DNA of 54,757 nucleotides from Priapulus caudatus. Lineage: Eukaryota > Priapulida > Priapulimorpha > Priapulimorphida > Priapulidae. Below, one piece after another: positions 21,901-32,738 of this stretch. Below the pieces are notes generated by a model, which was not told where the DNA came from, did no database searches, and worked only from the letters and a program-made list of their open reading frames with translations. The stretch is from positions 11,042 to 65,798 of the forward strand of contig NW_014577482.1 of assembly GCF_000485595.1 (NCBI RefSeq), in the 5' to 3' direction. How positions within the stretch are numbered: position 1 is the first letter of the stretch; every line of letters begins with the position of its first letter. The translations under genes and the position numbers were made by a program.

Positions 21901-22373
21901 TTACGCGCTACTTACCGTGACAGCCGAGTCGCAGATAGTCGCATACTGGCGGATCGGAAACGCAAGTGGTGCGGGACACGCCCACATCAGCCCAGGAAAC
22001 CCCCACAACAACAGCAACAACAACAAGCCCCACTGACAGCCAACGTGAACGAGGCGCCGCCATTCTACACACAGTCGCATCGTTACACATATAGCCCTAG
22101 CATTTCAGTCAGCTCACGAACTCACCTTCGCTGTTGCTGACATTCAGTCGAGGAGAGAGCCAGTCAGGCAGTTAAGGACAGAGAGCATTTGCAGAAACGG
22201 CAGCCGAGAAGGAGACAGCAGCGAGCGCAGCTTTGAGAGGAATAGGTAAAAAGACTATACTAATACCATCATAAAACACAACGCAAGGGCCTATTCCTTT
22301 CAACGCCGGAGGGAGCTGAGCGTGAAAGGTCTCGTGAGGACACGAGAGGAGACGCACCGAAGGCGCGTCACCT
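18903..22373 (+). other. Unassigned 3.5 kb between pol and 3' LTR
   Basis: No domain is recognised in any frame. Its size and position fit an envelope or accessory gene, as in retrovirus-like gypsy elements, but no furin-type site, fusion peptide or membrane anchor could be identified. A short Gln-rich stretch (CAACAG repeats, about 22006-22028) occurs near the end. Open frames are all short, consistent with noisy sequence. Confidence 0.45.
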
Positions 22374-22389
22374 CAAAGGAAGGGGCATG

Positions 22390-23185
22390 TGTAACCCAGT
22401 ATCGGTCCGAGCTGGAACGGCCGTTACATAACGGACCGACACCGGGCAGTGCCAGCCGTTCGAGGGTGGTACGAGATATCACTAACCTAGTTCGAAGTAG
22501 AACAACAGAGGCAGGACGAGAGACAAAGGGAGAGGACAGGTACGCCCATCGACCGGAGGAAAGCCGGGTCACACAGGGGGTAGAGAATATAAATAAGCTA
22601 GGGTAACAGAGAGGGGACAGCGAGTGCAGGAGAGACAGTGCGACGGTCGAGCCGAACCAACAACCAGCTATGGCATATACGTAAATATGGTTTCCTTTCT
22701 ATGTTAGTTACTTACACAGTACGGTTTTATGCGAGTAAACGTTATCGTTGTTTCGGTTATAATCAGAGTGAACATTCTCAGTCGTTTAGATCAGGATTAG
22801 AGTAAACGTTATCGGTCGTTAGATTATGATCAGCGTAGACATTATGGGTTGTTTAGATCATGATTAGAGTGAACGTTATAGATGGTTCGGGTTAGGATTA
22901 GTGGAAACGGTATAGATGGTGTGGAGCATTGTTAGGGGGGACGTTATCGAGTTCGGACGGAGCGGTCCCGCGAGGAAGTCGCATGGTTTATTGAAGTGTA
23001 CGGTGATGGGTGGATTTGGTTTAATAAATATCGTATGCGTGCGTATCCTATAAATTACGGTGTTGCGTTGCGTATCACGAGTTGTATCTTATATCCGCGA
23101 GTTGGGTTATTTCCTTCACAAGGTACTAGAACATACATACGATCACGCCGTCGCGCGGGCTTAATTAAAGAAGCACGCGGTGACA
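22390..23185 (+). mobile_element. 3' LTR
   Basis: 796 bases, matching 15904-16716. It is preceded by the purine-rich tract at about 22374-22385 and followed by the TAGG target duplication. Confidence 0.9.
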
Positions 23186-23289
23186 TAGGCGGTAGACGTA
23201 TGCATGTATTTTCAATTGCGTGTGGGCTTATTTGAGCAGGTGAGTGGATGTACGTAGTATGCGTATGTCGGTTTCACTGGAAATAACTC

Positions 23290-23386
23290 GCACTCTCATC
23301 ATCATGCACACACACGTTCCCACGCACACACGCGCATTTATGCTCACACACAACACACACACACACCACACACACACAACACACAC

Positions 23387-23440
<54 letters not shown>

Positions 23441-23552
23441 GCGCGCACACACACACACGTGCGCGCGCGCACGCGCCCGCACACACAGCAACACCACCAC
23501 ACACACACACACAACACACACACACACACATACCCCACCCCACACACACCCA
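23290..23552. repeat. Compound CA / CT / CA microsatellite
   Basis: (CA)n with interruptions, then a pure (CT)n run (about 23390-23438), then more (CA)n up to the splice donor of the exon at 23554. Open frames here (Cys/Val or His/Thr runs) are artefacts. Confidence 0.95.
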
Positions 23553-23553
23553 C

Positions 23554-23659
23554 CTGCCGTGAAACGTGCCGGAGACCAAGAAGCCGACGACGAGGAACAG
23601 AGAGGCGCGGGCGACAGCATACACACACTTCATCATGCGCATCTTGTTACGGCTTCGTC
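23554..23659 (-). CDS. First coding exon, type II membrane anchor of the sulfotransferase-like gene
   Basis: The exon lies between an acceptor (TTATTTGCAG above 23659) and a donor (CACGGCAG|GTGGGT at 23553). The first ATG is at 23642. It encodes a very short basic tail, MRMMK, then a hydrophobic span of about 17 residues (SLFLVVGFLVSG), the layout of a Golgi type II membrane enzyme. On the minus strand it precedes the stem exon (15079-15505) and the catalytic exon (12276-12955), which is why I assign it to the same gene. The donor leaves two bases, which does not fit the stem acceptor directly. The link is inference. Confidence 0.55.
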
Positions 23660-23772
23660 CTGCAAATAATCAGCGAAAACGCATATAGGAATACAGCGGC
23701 CGCGCGCTAGAAGGTCGGGTGGTAGGCGGGCCGCTACCGCCCATAAAATCTCCAGCGTAACTATAACGTATA

Positions 23773-23867
23773 TGTGCCCTGTGTGTGGTGTGTGTGTGTG
23801 GTGTGTGTGTGTGTGTGTGTGTGTTGTGTGTGTATGTGTGTGTGTGTGTGTGTGTGTGTCGTGTGTG

Positions 23868-23911
<44 letters not shown>

Positions 23912-23970
23912 TTGCGTGTGTGTGTGGGGGGGGGGGTTGCGTGTGTGTGTGTGTGTGTGTGTTCGCCGCG
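23773..23970. repeat. TG microsatellite
   Basis: Nearly continuous (TG)n with a run of about ten G near 23927-23936, reaching almost to the second assembly gap. Confidence 0.97.
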
Positions 23971-24005
23971 TAAGCGAGTAACGGTCGCTGTTAAACGTTA
24001 GACAA

Positions 24006-24030
24006 NNNNNNNNNNNNNNNNNNNNNNNNN
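24006..24030. other. Assembly gap (25 N)
   Basis: Twenty-five N. Sequence before the gap (TG run, then GTTCGCCGCGTAAGCGAG, about 23955-23980) recurs after it at about 24185-24205, so the two contig ends probably overlap. Confidence 0.99.
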
Positions 24031-24746
24031 AGAGCGAGAGAGAGAGAGAATACGTTAGAGTTAATAAGGCCATCAGTGCGTGCGGGAGCGAGAAAGATGC
24101 TATATACAGGACTGAGGAAGGAGGATGAAGGAAGGGAGCGAGGAAGAAAGATTGGAGGACTGGGGGATGTGTGTGTGTGTGTGTGTGTGTTCGCGCGTAA
24201 AGCGAGTAACGGGGCCGCTGTAAAAGTTATATTAAAAAAGTGTAAGAAATTCTTACGCAAATCAGCTTGTGGCAGTGGTATAGAGCCTGAGCGAGAGCGC
24301 CATCTGTCATGCAGTTTCATAACCCTCTAGTTATTAGTAAAGGCAGTAATATGAAAGCCAACTGAAATGAGAAACTGAAGTGGGAACTAGCCTATCTGCA
24401 CACAGCATGAGCAGCATGATAATGTTACTGTGAGTGGTATATGTAACATTTGATTATAGTCTTCTGTTCATTGAGTGCATATTGCACAAAGCTGAGAAAT
24501 GGTGTTCATTCGTTGTAATTCATCTTTTGTTTGCAGGTAGCTGTAACTCTATACAACATTGACGATATTTGTGTGGTACTTGACGTCTGCCTTGACGGAC
24601 CATTTCGCGGGTGCTGAAGTGTGCGGTTAGTGAATGATGAAGTATTGGGTATTCTTCCGTATGCATTATTTCTGTGTTCTGATTTTCTTGGTGGGGCATG
24701 TCGTCGCGCAATGTCTGACAATTGAACGACCGTGCAATTCAAAGCA
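24031..24746. repeat. Dispersed repeat fragments, no gene
   Basis: 24189-24315 (CGAGTAACG..., then CTTGTGGC and CGCCATCTGTC) resembles 46047-46140 inside PPME1. 24580-24690 (CTTGACGGAC, TTTCGCGG) resembles 10800-10880. Nothing coding is recognised. Confidence 0.6.
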
Positions 24747-25106
24747 CAGTGGCGGATCTACGGGGGGGCCAGTTCTCTTGGGCTGCCCAGTGAAATCGTA
24801 ATGTAGGCCTACTTGGAAAAAAATAAAAAATAACCAGTGTCGGGTGTCGAAAATTACCCCTTCCATGGCCCTAGCAAACCTAGTCCTAGTAGTTGTGCCG
24901 GCAAGGCACACCATAGCCTGGGGTGTTTATGCTCCAGGAGTAATTTATTACTGTCTGTGGTTGTGGTCGCGTGCCCATCCCCCACCCCAGCCTATGCATA
25001 CAACCAGAGCAGGCTTAACTCCCTACTCATTAACACCAATGTGTGACCCACTTCCACACAGTGGGGAGTTTGTTGTTGGAGGATTTTGTAACATGTGCTG
25101 GTCAGC

Positions 25107-25290
25107 GGCCTGTTGTCAAAAACAAAATTAGTCTTAACATTAATCTTAACATTAACTTCCACTCGTTAACCGTTGACAGAAACATCGTAATGTTACCAGA
25201 ACGAAAAATCCTCGCAAATATCCTCTTAACATTACGAGAGCCCAGACCCTCTCGTAACTTTAATATTAAGTTGAAAATAACACATTTACA
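25107..25290. repeat. Partial MITE related to 33004-33236
   Basis: CCTGTTGTCAAAAACAAAAT and the following TTAGTCTTAACATTAA steps match the terminal repeat of the element at 33004-33236. The opposite end is degenerate. It lies in the 5' leader of the hAT element. Confidence 0.55.
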
Positions 25291-25558
25291 CTACGAATTA
25301 CAATTATAGTAATATTATATTTTATAATAATGAATAAAATGTGTTTTTCTTGAAAACACGTCAAAATCATTAATTATCTACCGCTAATAAAACAAAACAA
25401 TACATTTACAAATGGCGTATGGAATTTGTTCTCTTGTTTTAAAAGAATGCCACGCTTGCCACGACTCTCGCGTCTCGCGTTACATAGGTCTCGCGTCTCG
25501 TCTTACGTAGGTCATCTAGTCTTCTATAGCTCCAGACACCATAAAATACTCGGTAACC

Positions 25559-28497
25559 ATGGAAAGTGCGGAGGAAAGTGCTCCCAAAAAGAGAAGGCAA
25601 ACATCACTTAATAACTACTTCAGGTATAGGTCTACAGAGTATCCTAACGCTGACTAATGTGGCTTTTCTTGTCTTGCCTTTTCTTACTTTAATGACAATT
25701 TTTTGGGTACTTTGTAGCTTTGCATCATCTTCTGGTGGCGGGGATAAGCCGCGAGCTACTAGCCATGATACTAGACCTACATGTAGTCAGACACAGCACT
25801 CAGACATTCCTGGTAACCGGACTTCTCCCACTATTTCTGGTTGTGCTACCAGTTCTGGTGCTGGCATCTTTCGTTCCACGAGTATTTCCCCTCATGACAA
25901 TCCCTTAGTATCCCACAGTGGCCCTACCCAGACTAGCCACACTGAGCCTACAGACACTGAGGTACCATACCAATAGGATATTGGGTTGCTGGTGACTGGG
26001 CAGGGGTCAGTGCCTCTGGATTCCATCAGTGACAGTGATCGCTATCACTACTTGACACACACCTACCAAGGAAAAGAGTTTGCAACATACCAAGTTACAA
26101 AGAAGGGCAAGAAAATCCCGCTCACCTTTCAAGAGTCATGGCTCAAAGACTTTGAGTGGCTGACATACTCCCAATCACAAGGTGGAGGGTACTGCAAGTA
26201 CTGCGTCTTGTTCAAAGCCAAGTTGGTCAAAGGAGTGCTTGGTAACCTGGTGAAGACCCCATTTACAAATTTCAGCAAGGCCAGAGGCAAAGATGGCTGT
26301 CTCACAAATCATGACAAATTTGACTACCACCATCATGCAATGGTAATAGGAAAGTCATTTATTGCCACTTACACCAATCCTGAAGCCAGAATTGACACCA
26401 TTATTAAAAGAAAGGGCCAGGAAATCTCTGAACAGAACAGGCACATCCTGTCCGTCATTGTGGATACAGTCAAGCTATGTGGCATGCAGGGGCTTCCTTT
26501 ACGTGGTCACATAGATGACAACACAGCAGAGCCACTCACCAACCAAGGAGTCTTTAAGGTAATTCTAGACCACACAGCCAAATCTGATCCAATCCTTCGT
26601 GAACATTTAGAACGTGGAAAGAAGAACCAACAGTACACATCAAAGACTATACAGAACCAGATCATTAGCATCACAGCGGACTGCTTGCGTGAGAAGATCT
26701 TGGCACCTCTGAAAGATGATACTGATCCTCTGAAATATTTCAGTGTTATGGCTGATGAGGTGACTGATCCACATGGAAATCAACAAGTACTGTCACTGTG
26801 CGTGAGGTTTGTGGATCTCACTGGCAAGGAGCCCACATCAGGGAAGCCTTTGTGGACTTTGTTCATCTGCAGAGGGCAACTGGACAAAGTATTGCCAAAG
26901 CCATCTTAAGCCTCCTTAACAAGCATGGTCTAGATATCCAAAATATGAGTGGACAGTCATACGATGGTGCCTTTGCAACGGCTGGTAGTGCAAAAGGAGC
27001 TAAAGCACTCATCAAGGAGAAGAACCCACTGGCATTATACACACATTGTCGCTGTCACGTAGTGAGCTTGGCTATTGGCAGAGCATGCCAAGTGCAAGAT
27101 ATCTGCAACATGATCAAAGTGATCAATGAGATCTACTTATTCTTCCATCTGTCACCCAAACGACAACGCTTTCTTGAAGCTGTCCTTGGAACATATGCAC
27201 CAAAAAGCCGAGTTCATAAACTCAAAGGACTCTGCAAGACAAGATGGACAGAAAGGCATGACTGCCTTGAAAATTTCCGTGCTCTGTACGAGTACATTTT
27301 CATATCCATGCATTTTGTGGTGCAACCAGGGGAGTACGCAGAGATTGAGTCATCATAGGATTGGGATGCTGAAACTCGTACGAAGGCTCAGGGTTTCAGG
27401 ACGTCGCTCAGGAATGGCCGCAACATTGTAGCCCTAGTCATCCTTGTCAACGGCCTTGATACTGTGAAGGGTCTTAGCAGCAAACTCCAGAAGAGAGATG
27501 CAGATGTTGTTGCCGCCTATAGCCTCATCGACACAGCTATGGAGGAAGTGAGGAGACAGAGAGCAGACTTTGATTCAGTCTAGAGAAACTGGTTCAAAGA
27601 GGCCGAGACTATGGCTACTGATGTTGGGGGAGAGATGGCTCTCCCTAGAAGAGCCAAACATCAGATACACCGTGTAAATACTACAGCTGACACAGCCAGG
27701 TATAGATCTACATTGTTATTATTATCAAAATTTATAATACCACTTTTAGATGACTGCTGTTTCAACCTCCTTGTGACGTGCCTTGAACAGAGAAGGCGTT
27801 TTGATAATAATATACACTGTCTCAAGCCTTGGTTGTTATTTTCCAGTGAGTCCTACAAGAGAACAGCAGGGATTCCATTTATGGACAGCTTTCTCCAAGA
27901 GCTGAACACTAGATTCTTAGCTGACAACCGAGCTGTGAAGTCTATCATGTCTCTCGTCCCTATGGTGATGGTAGGGCTAGCAGATGTCGAGTCATTGGCA
28001 GAGGAACTGCTCTTCTGGGAGAGGGATCTACCTTCCCCTCATGCCCTAAAGGTACCATATTGACACTTCTCCTTTGTGGTAACACACAACTTACATTCAA
28101 ATATTTTTTATCCCTCACTGCAGTCAATGCCATTGTCCTTTCAGAGAGAACTGGTGCGCTGGAAGAGTTGCTGTATGATGCAGCAAGGCAACCTCCCTGA
28201 CAACCTCATTGACACCCTGCGACTAGCAGATGTTGACCTCTATCCCAATATCAGGGAGCTAGTGTTGATTGGCTGCACTTCACCAGTAGGGTCCTGTGAG
28301 GCTGAGCGGTTATTCAGTGCCCTTAGACGTGTTAAGACATACCTGCGATCCACCATGACAGAGGAGAGGCTGGGGGCCTTACCTTGATGGCCGTCCACTA
28401 CAGCCAAGCAGCACAGCTAGACACAGAAGAGATGGTCAAGCGCTTTGTCCGGGCTTATCCAAGGTGTCTCTTCTGCAACTCCATTTTGTTTGACTAA
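25559..28497 (+). pseudogene. hAT transposase, ZMYM1-like (TTF zinc finger, DUF4371, hATC)
   Basis: Exon 1 (25559-25623) starts at a good context ATG (ACCATGG) with MESAEESAPKKRRQ and ends CAG|GTATAG. Exon 2 runs from 25718 to 28051 and exon 3 from 28124 to 28497, with AAAG|GTACC and CTGCAG| borders; both junctions keep phase. Exon 2 holds a TTF-type zinc finger (WLTYSQSQGGGYCKYCVLF), then a DUF4371-like part (DTVKLCGMQGLPLRGH) and the RNase H-like transposase core. Exon 3 has the hAT dimerisation motif (PVGSCEAERLFSALRRVK). Three in-frame TAG codons (25974, 27356, 27582) and frameshifts near 26825 and 28380 inactivate it. AATAAA follows at about 28507. Confidence 0.88.
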
Positions 28498-28845
28498 CGT
28501 CATGTAATAAACTGTTAATCAGTCACTAATGTATTTGTCATCAAAGTGAGCCCTGACAGGCTGTATACTTCTGGCAACATGTTTATGTAATAAACTGATG
28601 GTTTTGTCAACAAGCCAATTCTGACTTATAATCATATGAAGATATTGCCTCAAATTGCTTCATTCCAACACCAAATTCTCCGAAAAGATGCCCTAAAATG
28701 CAGGAGAAAACATCTGGATTTCAAAATTTTTCGGGGGGCATGCTTTACGGGTTTAATGCCCCAGACCCGCCTAGCAAGGCGTGCCTTCGGCACGCTGGGG
28801 TGAGTAGGCCAATTACCTCAGGTAAACCCCCCCGCCCATGAAGCA

Positions 28846-30328
28846 TATAGAGTCCTAGCATATAACAGCATATATTGCGATGTATTTTTAACCGTTCATT
28901 CCATTTACCTCACCAGCCTTATAAGCAGTAAGGAAATACCGCTGTTGACACGTGTTCTTGATGGTTCGATGGTTTCTTTGTGTGTTATACTTGTAACTGC
29001 CTCAGCAGACTTTGCCTTTGACGGCTCATGTACAGCTGGCTGATGTGCTGCGCGATGGAAAGCATCAGTATTGACACTGCCTTGACCATAACCGCCGAGT
29101 ACAGCTGTGTGGAGACGACACTCATACGGGCAGCGCGTGACGGCCTCACAGCCAGTGGGTCCTCGCACCTCGGTATGGAACCTCCGCGAAATCAAAAGCT
29201 TTGCCCCCCCATCTGTACGACCCCCCATCTAAGTCGTGAGTTCCTCCCACGTCCCAAATCTCTGCCCTCTGTGTCCCCCGCTAAAATTCCGGACTGTTTG
29301 CTGGCAGCTATGGATCCGTGCGCCGACCTATGCATTCGGCGCACGGATCCATGGCTGCCAGCGCTGCATACTTTTGTAGGACGTTCCCGCGGTCGCGTGC
29401 GCCTTGCCACAAAACTGCGTGCATGATCCGCGCTCAGCGGTTAGGATCAACACCTCCTTTCGGCAACACTTCTCTGGTATCCCGTCTCATCTGAATTGGT
29501 TGAACCGGAGCTAATCACCAACACGCTCTCTCAGTGCTGCAATCTGACCACGCTACACGCATTTTCTAAGAAAGAGGTTCGAAGTAGGTTATTTCTCCAT
29601 TTAACGGAGACAGCTGAAAAGTAAGCATTGTATTCTGATTTTCGAATGGTTTTAGAAGTATGATGTACGCAGAATGAATAAATACTGTTGATATATTTTG
29701 GTATAGAGAGATAAAATGCAGTCTCAAGTTTAATCACTATTGTCCTCACTCATATCCTACTTCTCACACTGTATAATTAACGAAGTGTTTCTAGGAGTAA
29801 CTTGTAAGCCATGGAACTTGTTTATGCCAGTGGGATTTATCCCGAATACCTGGTTTATTTTGCACCGTAATGCCTTCACATTTATGTCGTAACTGATGGG
29901 ATATTTTAGGCGACAAATTGCCAGGAACATGTACATTTTATTGCAAACACGTGTAACATATATATAAGGTAAAAGGTAACTGGTTGTTTTAGGACATCGG
30001 TAGCAGAACCAGACCTGCTTGTACACTAACGCACGAATAGCCGGTGACACTACTCCCTGTAAGAATGTATTTATTATGATAGTATTTTCTTTCTTCTTTT
30101 AATGTTTACTTATGCAGTGGATCGAGAGATTCCGGTAAATGTTTGGAGGCATGCAAAATTGGCATTAAACCCTAAGTAAATAGATAAGTAAGAGACTAGG
30201 CCATAAGGGATGAGTTTGTTATCATCTTATCATCTTAGTGATATCGTTTCGTGTGATGCATCTATAGTAAAAGACTTCCAAATTATGATACACAGCCTAT
30301 AACGTTCATCAATGTAACATGGCAAAGG
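28846..30328. other. No gene recognised
   Basis: Mixed-composition DNA. Apart from the hairpin at 29301-29361, nothing is recognised. The open stretches on both strands around 28905-29426 overlap each other and lack features of real genes. Confidence 0.5.
29301..29361. repeat. Near-perfect hairpin, 26-bp arms
   Basis: Arms 29301-29326 and 29336-29361 (start CTGGCAGC, core GGATCCGTGCGCCGA) pair with one mismatch around a 9-nt loop, CCTATGCAT. It is GC-rich within AT-richer DNA. No target duplication or relative elsewhere in the window. Confidence 0.85.
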
Positions 30329-30358
30329 TTAACCCTTTCACTGCTGAATACGTTTTTA

Positions 30359-30502
30359 CAGGGCCGTAGCCAGAGGTAAATTTTGTAGCAGGCAAATGTT
30401 GTGAGTTAAAGAACAAGGCGCGAAGCGAGCCAATAGGGCGTGGGGTATGGGGCAAAAAATGGGGCATTTGCCTCCTATTGCCTAATGGTAGCTACGGCGC
30501 TG
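30359..30502. mobile_element. Nested hAT-like MITE, 144 bp
   Basis: Inverted ends CAGGGCCGTAGCCA and TAGCTACGGCGCTG match at 12 of 14 positions. The flanks CGTTTTTA (30351-30358) and CTTTTTTA (30503-30510) agree at 7 of 8 bases, as expected for an 8-bp hAT duplication. It lies wholly inside the element at 30333-31279. Confidence 0.7.
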
Positions 30503-31026
30503 CTTTTTTACATGTTCGCTCCTGTGTGCTGAATACTTTTTTGCAACGAAGCAAATTTCATGTATATGCGTTTAAAGAAATCATATCAAATAAACCGCTT
30601 AATATAGCAGCCTAATTTCTTCAGGAATTATACTTGAGGTGTCCTTTTTTCTATTTCTGCAAAAAAAAAATTATGGATGGAGGGGTTTGTCATTATAATA
30701 TATTACTTTTCTCAAACAACTAGTCAACAGCCAAATTCCGCTGTGTGAATTATTGAAATTTATTCCAATTTAAAAGTTTGTTCCACAGTAATATTTACTC
30801 TGATATTACTCTTATACTCTAATATTAATCTAATATCACTCTTGAATTATTATAAGATTTATTATAATAAAATACAGACTATAGTGCCGCAAATAAAGTG
30901 CAAACTTACTACAGAGTACACTCAGTACAGTATATGCTTGCCCCTCCACCACCCGTAGCTACGCTTCAAAAAATCTAAAAATTTTCAGAAGATGGAGCCA
31001 CAGTGTCGTACGATCGATTGGTACAT

Positions 31027-31136
31027 TCTAGAGTACCTACATAAAGACATATTCTTTATGTAAGTATGTACATGGTAACATATTCTTTATGTAAGTATGT
31101 ACATGGTAACATATTCTTTATGTAGGTACTCTAGTA
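31027..31136. repeat. Tandem repeat inside a foldback
   Basis: Two direct copies of a 31-bp unit (CATATTCTTTATGTAAGTAT...) followed by a partial third, flanked by an inverted pair of about 21 bp (TCTAGAGTACCTACATAAAG and its complement). Located within the piggyBac-like element. Confidence 0.7.
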
Positions 31137-31380
31137 CATTCTGTATGTGTTTGCATTGGAACGCTACACGCTGCCGTCCTCCTGTTGTGACCATAGCAAC
31201 AACCCGGCGTCAGCCGGGTCCCGCATATCAAGTCATGCACGATGTCCCGGCCACGGCCGGGACCCGCAGTGAAAGGGTTTTAAGGATATTAATGTAATGT
31301 TCACACATTTCACATCTGTAATCCGAGTCTCTGTTTTTTCTATTAAAGTTTATCGTGTATACTCAAGACAACGAGTTATT

Positions 31381-31712
31381 ACCTCCGCCAAGGGCTTGGC
31401 GGAGGTTATGTTTTCACCGGCGTGTCTTTGAGTGTTGGTTTGTGTGTTTGTGTGTTACCATGCACGTTTCAGTTCCCTTCCGCTAGGTGCGCTGGCTGTA
31501 GACTTACAAACACGCAACCACAGGCTAAGGGGCAACCACAGTCCTCCCCCACCTGCACGCTCGCACTAATCCGGATCCAATGAATTATTTATTTAATTAA
31601 TTAATTAATTAATTTTTCCACTTAATTAATTAATTAATTAATTGAAAATTTTACAGTGAGCGAATTCAGCTGCCTTGGCGGAGGTCTGTGCTCACCGAGT
31701 GCTCTAGTTGGT
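31381..31712. repeat. Dispersed repeat with ACCTCCGCCAAGG motif
   Basis: The left end is an 11-bp hairpin, ACCTCCGCCAA GGGC TTGGCGGAGGT. The same arm recurs at the right end (GCCTTGGCGGAGGT, about 31673-31686) before CTCACCGAGTGCTCTAG. This pattern, with ATGTTTTCACC and GTTTGTGTG runs after the left end, is known from repeats in many animals (recalled, not searched). An (AATT)n palindromic run lies at 31594-31642. Confidence 0.65.
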
Positions 31713-32023
31713 TATGCTATCTGATGGCATATCGTCAACGATCAGAATAAGATATAAGGATGTGGAACAAATAGATGGCTGGAGAGGGGACAAACACGGG
31801 TTATTGAAACCAGAGTTAGATTATGTGCGAAAACTTCTGGTGATTCGAAACACTAATATTTAGAGAATTAGAGGCGGTAATAATCTTCTGTTTCTCTAGA
31901 TAATCCCCGCACTTCGATGTAATCGAGTGCCTTGTGAAATACAAGAGAGGGAGCCAAGATACAAGATACAAGATGAAAAAGTCGCAAGTCTGCGCTAGGC
32001 TTTAGGCCCTGTTTACGCCATCC

Positions 32024-32542
32024 CAGGGGCGGATCCAGGGCTGAAGCTAGTCAGTATTTTCCTAGATTTTAAGGGCACATCTCCCAAAAAAGGCACACCA
32101 CCCCCACAGTGGTGCCGTTAGGCGCAGAAGCACATGGCGGGGGTCTGGGGCCCCCAAAAAAAATTTCAAAATTTCAAGGGTTCCTGGGCACAAAAATGAG
32201 CGCCATTTGAGCACACATTTAGTCAAGCAGCAATAGCAAAAAACCATATGGAATTTTATTTCTGCTTCATTTTTGCTTGCGCTTTGCATACCAGCAATTA
32301 ATGCAGAATGATTCAAGCACTTCCCTTCTTTTTCAGATATCAAAGCTAGTTGTGTTACCATGTAACATTTTGATTTCCTTCAAGTCCTGTCAATGAATCA
32401 GAAGAAAAAGAAAACAAATAAAGAATATAGCCAAATTTCATCAAATTGTTTTCTGTATTTTTTTAGCGCAAAATTTCGAAGGGCACTTTGAAATCTAGAC
32501 CGTATTTCCCAATACGGCAAATACGGCCTGAATCCGCTCCTG
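32024..32542. mobile_element. Non-autonomous DNA transposon, hAT-like ends
   Basis: Ends CAGGGGCGGATCCAGG and CCTGAATCCGCTCCTG are inverted with two mismatches in 16. The CAG-GGCGGATC start resembles the hAT at 24747. The flanking direct repeat seen is only CATCC (5 bp; 32019-32023 and 32543-32547), shorter than the 8 bp usual for hAT, so the superfamily is uncertain. The open stretch at 32062-32361 (minus) is probably chance. Confidence 0.65.
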
Positions 32543-32738
32543 CATCCGGTCTTGCTAAACACCTTTGCTGAACACCTAGCCCATAGAAATAATATAGAGA
32601 ATCTAACTATATAGTCTATCTATTATTTCTATGATCTAGACTCTATAGCTTCATGATATCGCCGTGGGCTTGCACCCCATGACGGTACGGTAGAGCTGTG
32701 TGCGTACGCACAATCTGTTTCGCTGCCTGAAAGGTATT

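Larger units (their letters stand above)
15904..23185 (+). mobile_element. Ty3/gypsy-type LTR retrotransposon with both LTRs, 7.28 kb
   Basis: Two near-identical LTRs (15904-16716 and 22390-23185) start TGTAACCC and end GTGACA. The 4-bp sequence TAGG flanks the element on both sides (15900-15903 and 23186-23189) as a target duplication. A polypurine tract (CAAAGGAAGGGG) lies just before the 3' LTR. Internally only the end of RT, RNase H and integrase are recognisable (16859-18902). Only about 140 bases separate the 5' LTR from pol, so gag, protease and most of RT are deleted. The element sits in an intron of the sulfotransferase-like gene, in the opposite orientation to it. Confidence 0.92.
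24747..28845 (+). mobile_element. hAT-superfamily DNA transposon, right end not found
   Basis: The left end, CAGTGGCGGATCTACGGGGG, is a typical hAT-type terminus. Inside is a spliced transposase gene (25559-28497). After the gene the sequence shows the usual GC-rich tail of such elements, with a CAAGGCGTGCCTTCGGCACG hairpin (near 28775), and is lost near 28845 before a matching right terminus. The 8-bp target duplication could not be confirmed. Confidence 0.8.
30333..31279. mobile_element. piggyBac-like non-autonomous element
   Basis: Left end TTAA|CCCTTTCACTGC (TTAA at 30329-30332) and right end GCAGTGAAAGGGTT|TTAA (TTAA at 31280-31283). TTAA target sites with CCCTTT-type ends are characteristic of piggyBac elements. 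The right terminus has two extra T, so the match is slightly imperfect. Two further GC-rich hairpins (CCCGGC..GCCGGG and GTCCCGGCC..GGCCGGGAC, about 31204-31262) lie near the right end. No transposase is present. Confidence 0.6.

Noticed and set aside
23274-23990. Cys/Val-rich and His/Thr-rich frames on both strands
   Set aside because: Produced by TG and CA microsatellites; only 23554-23659 has independent exon evidence.
28905-29426. Overlapping open frames on both strands
   Set aside because: Neither shows a domain, good start or splice sites; likely chance in GC-richer DNA.
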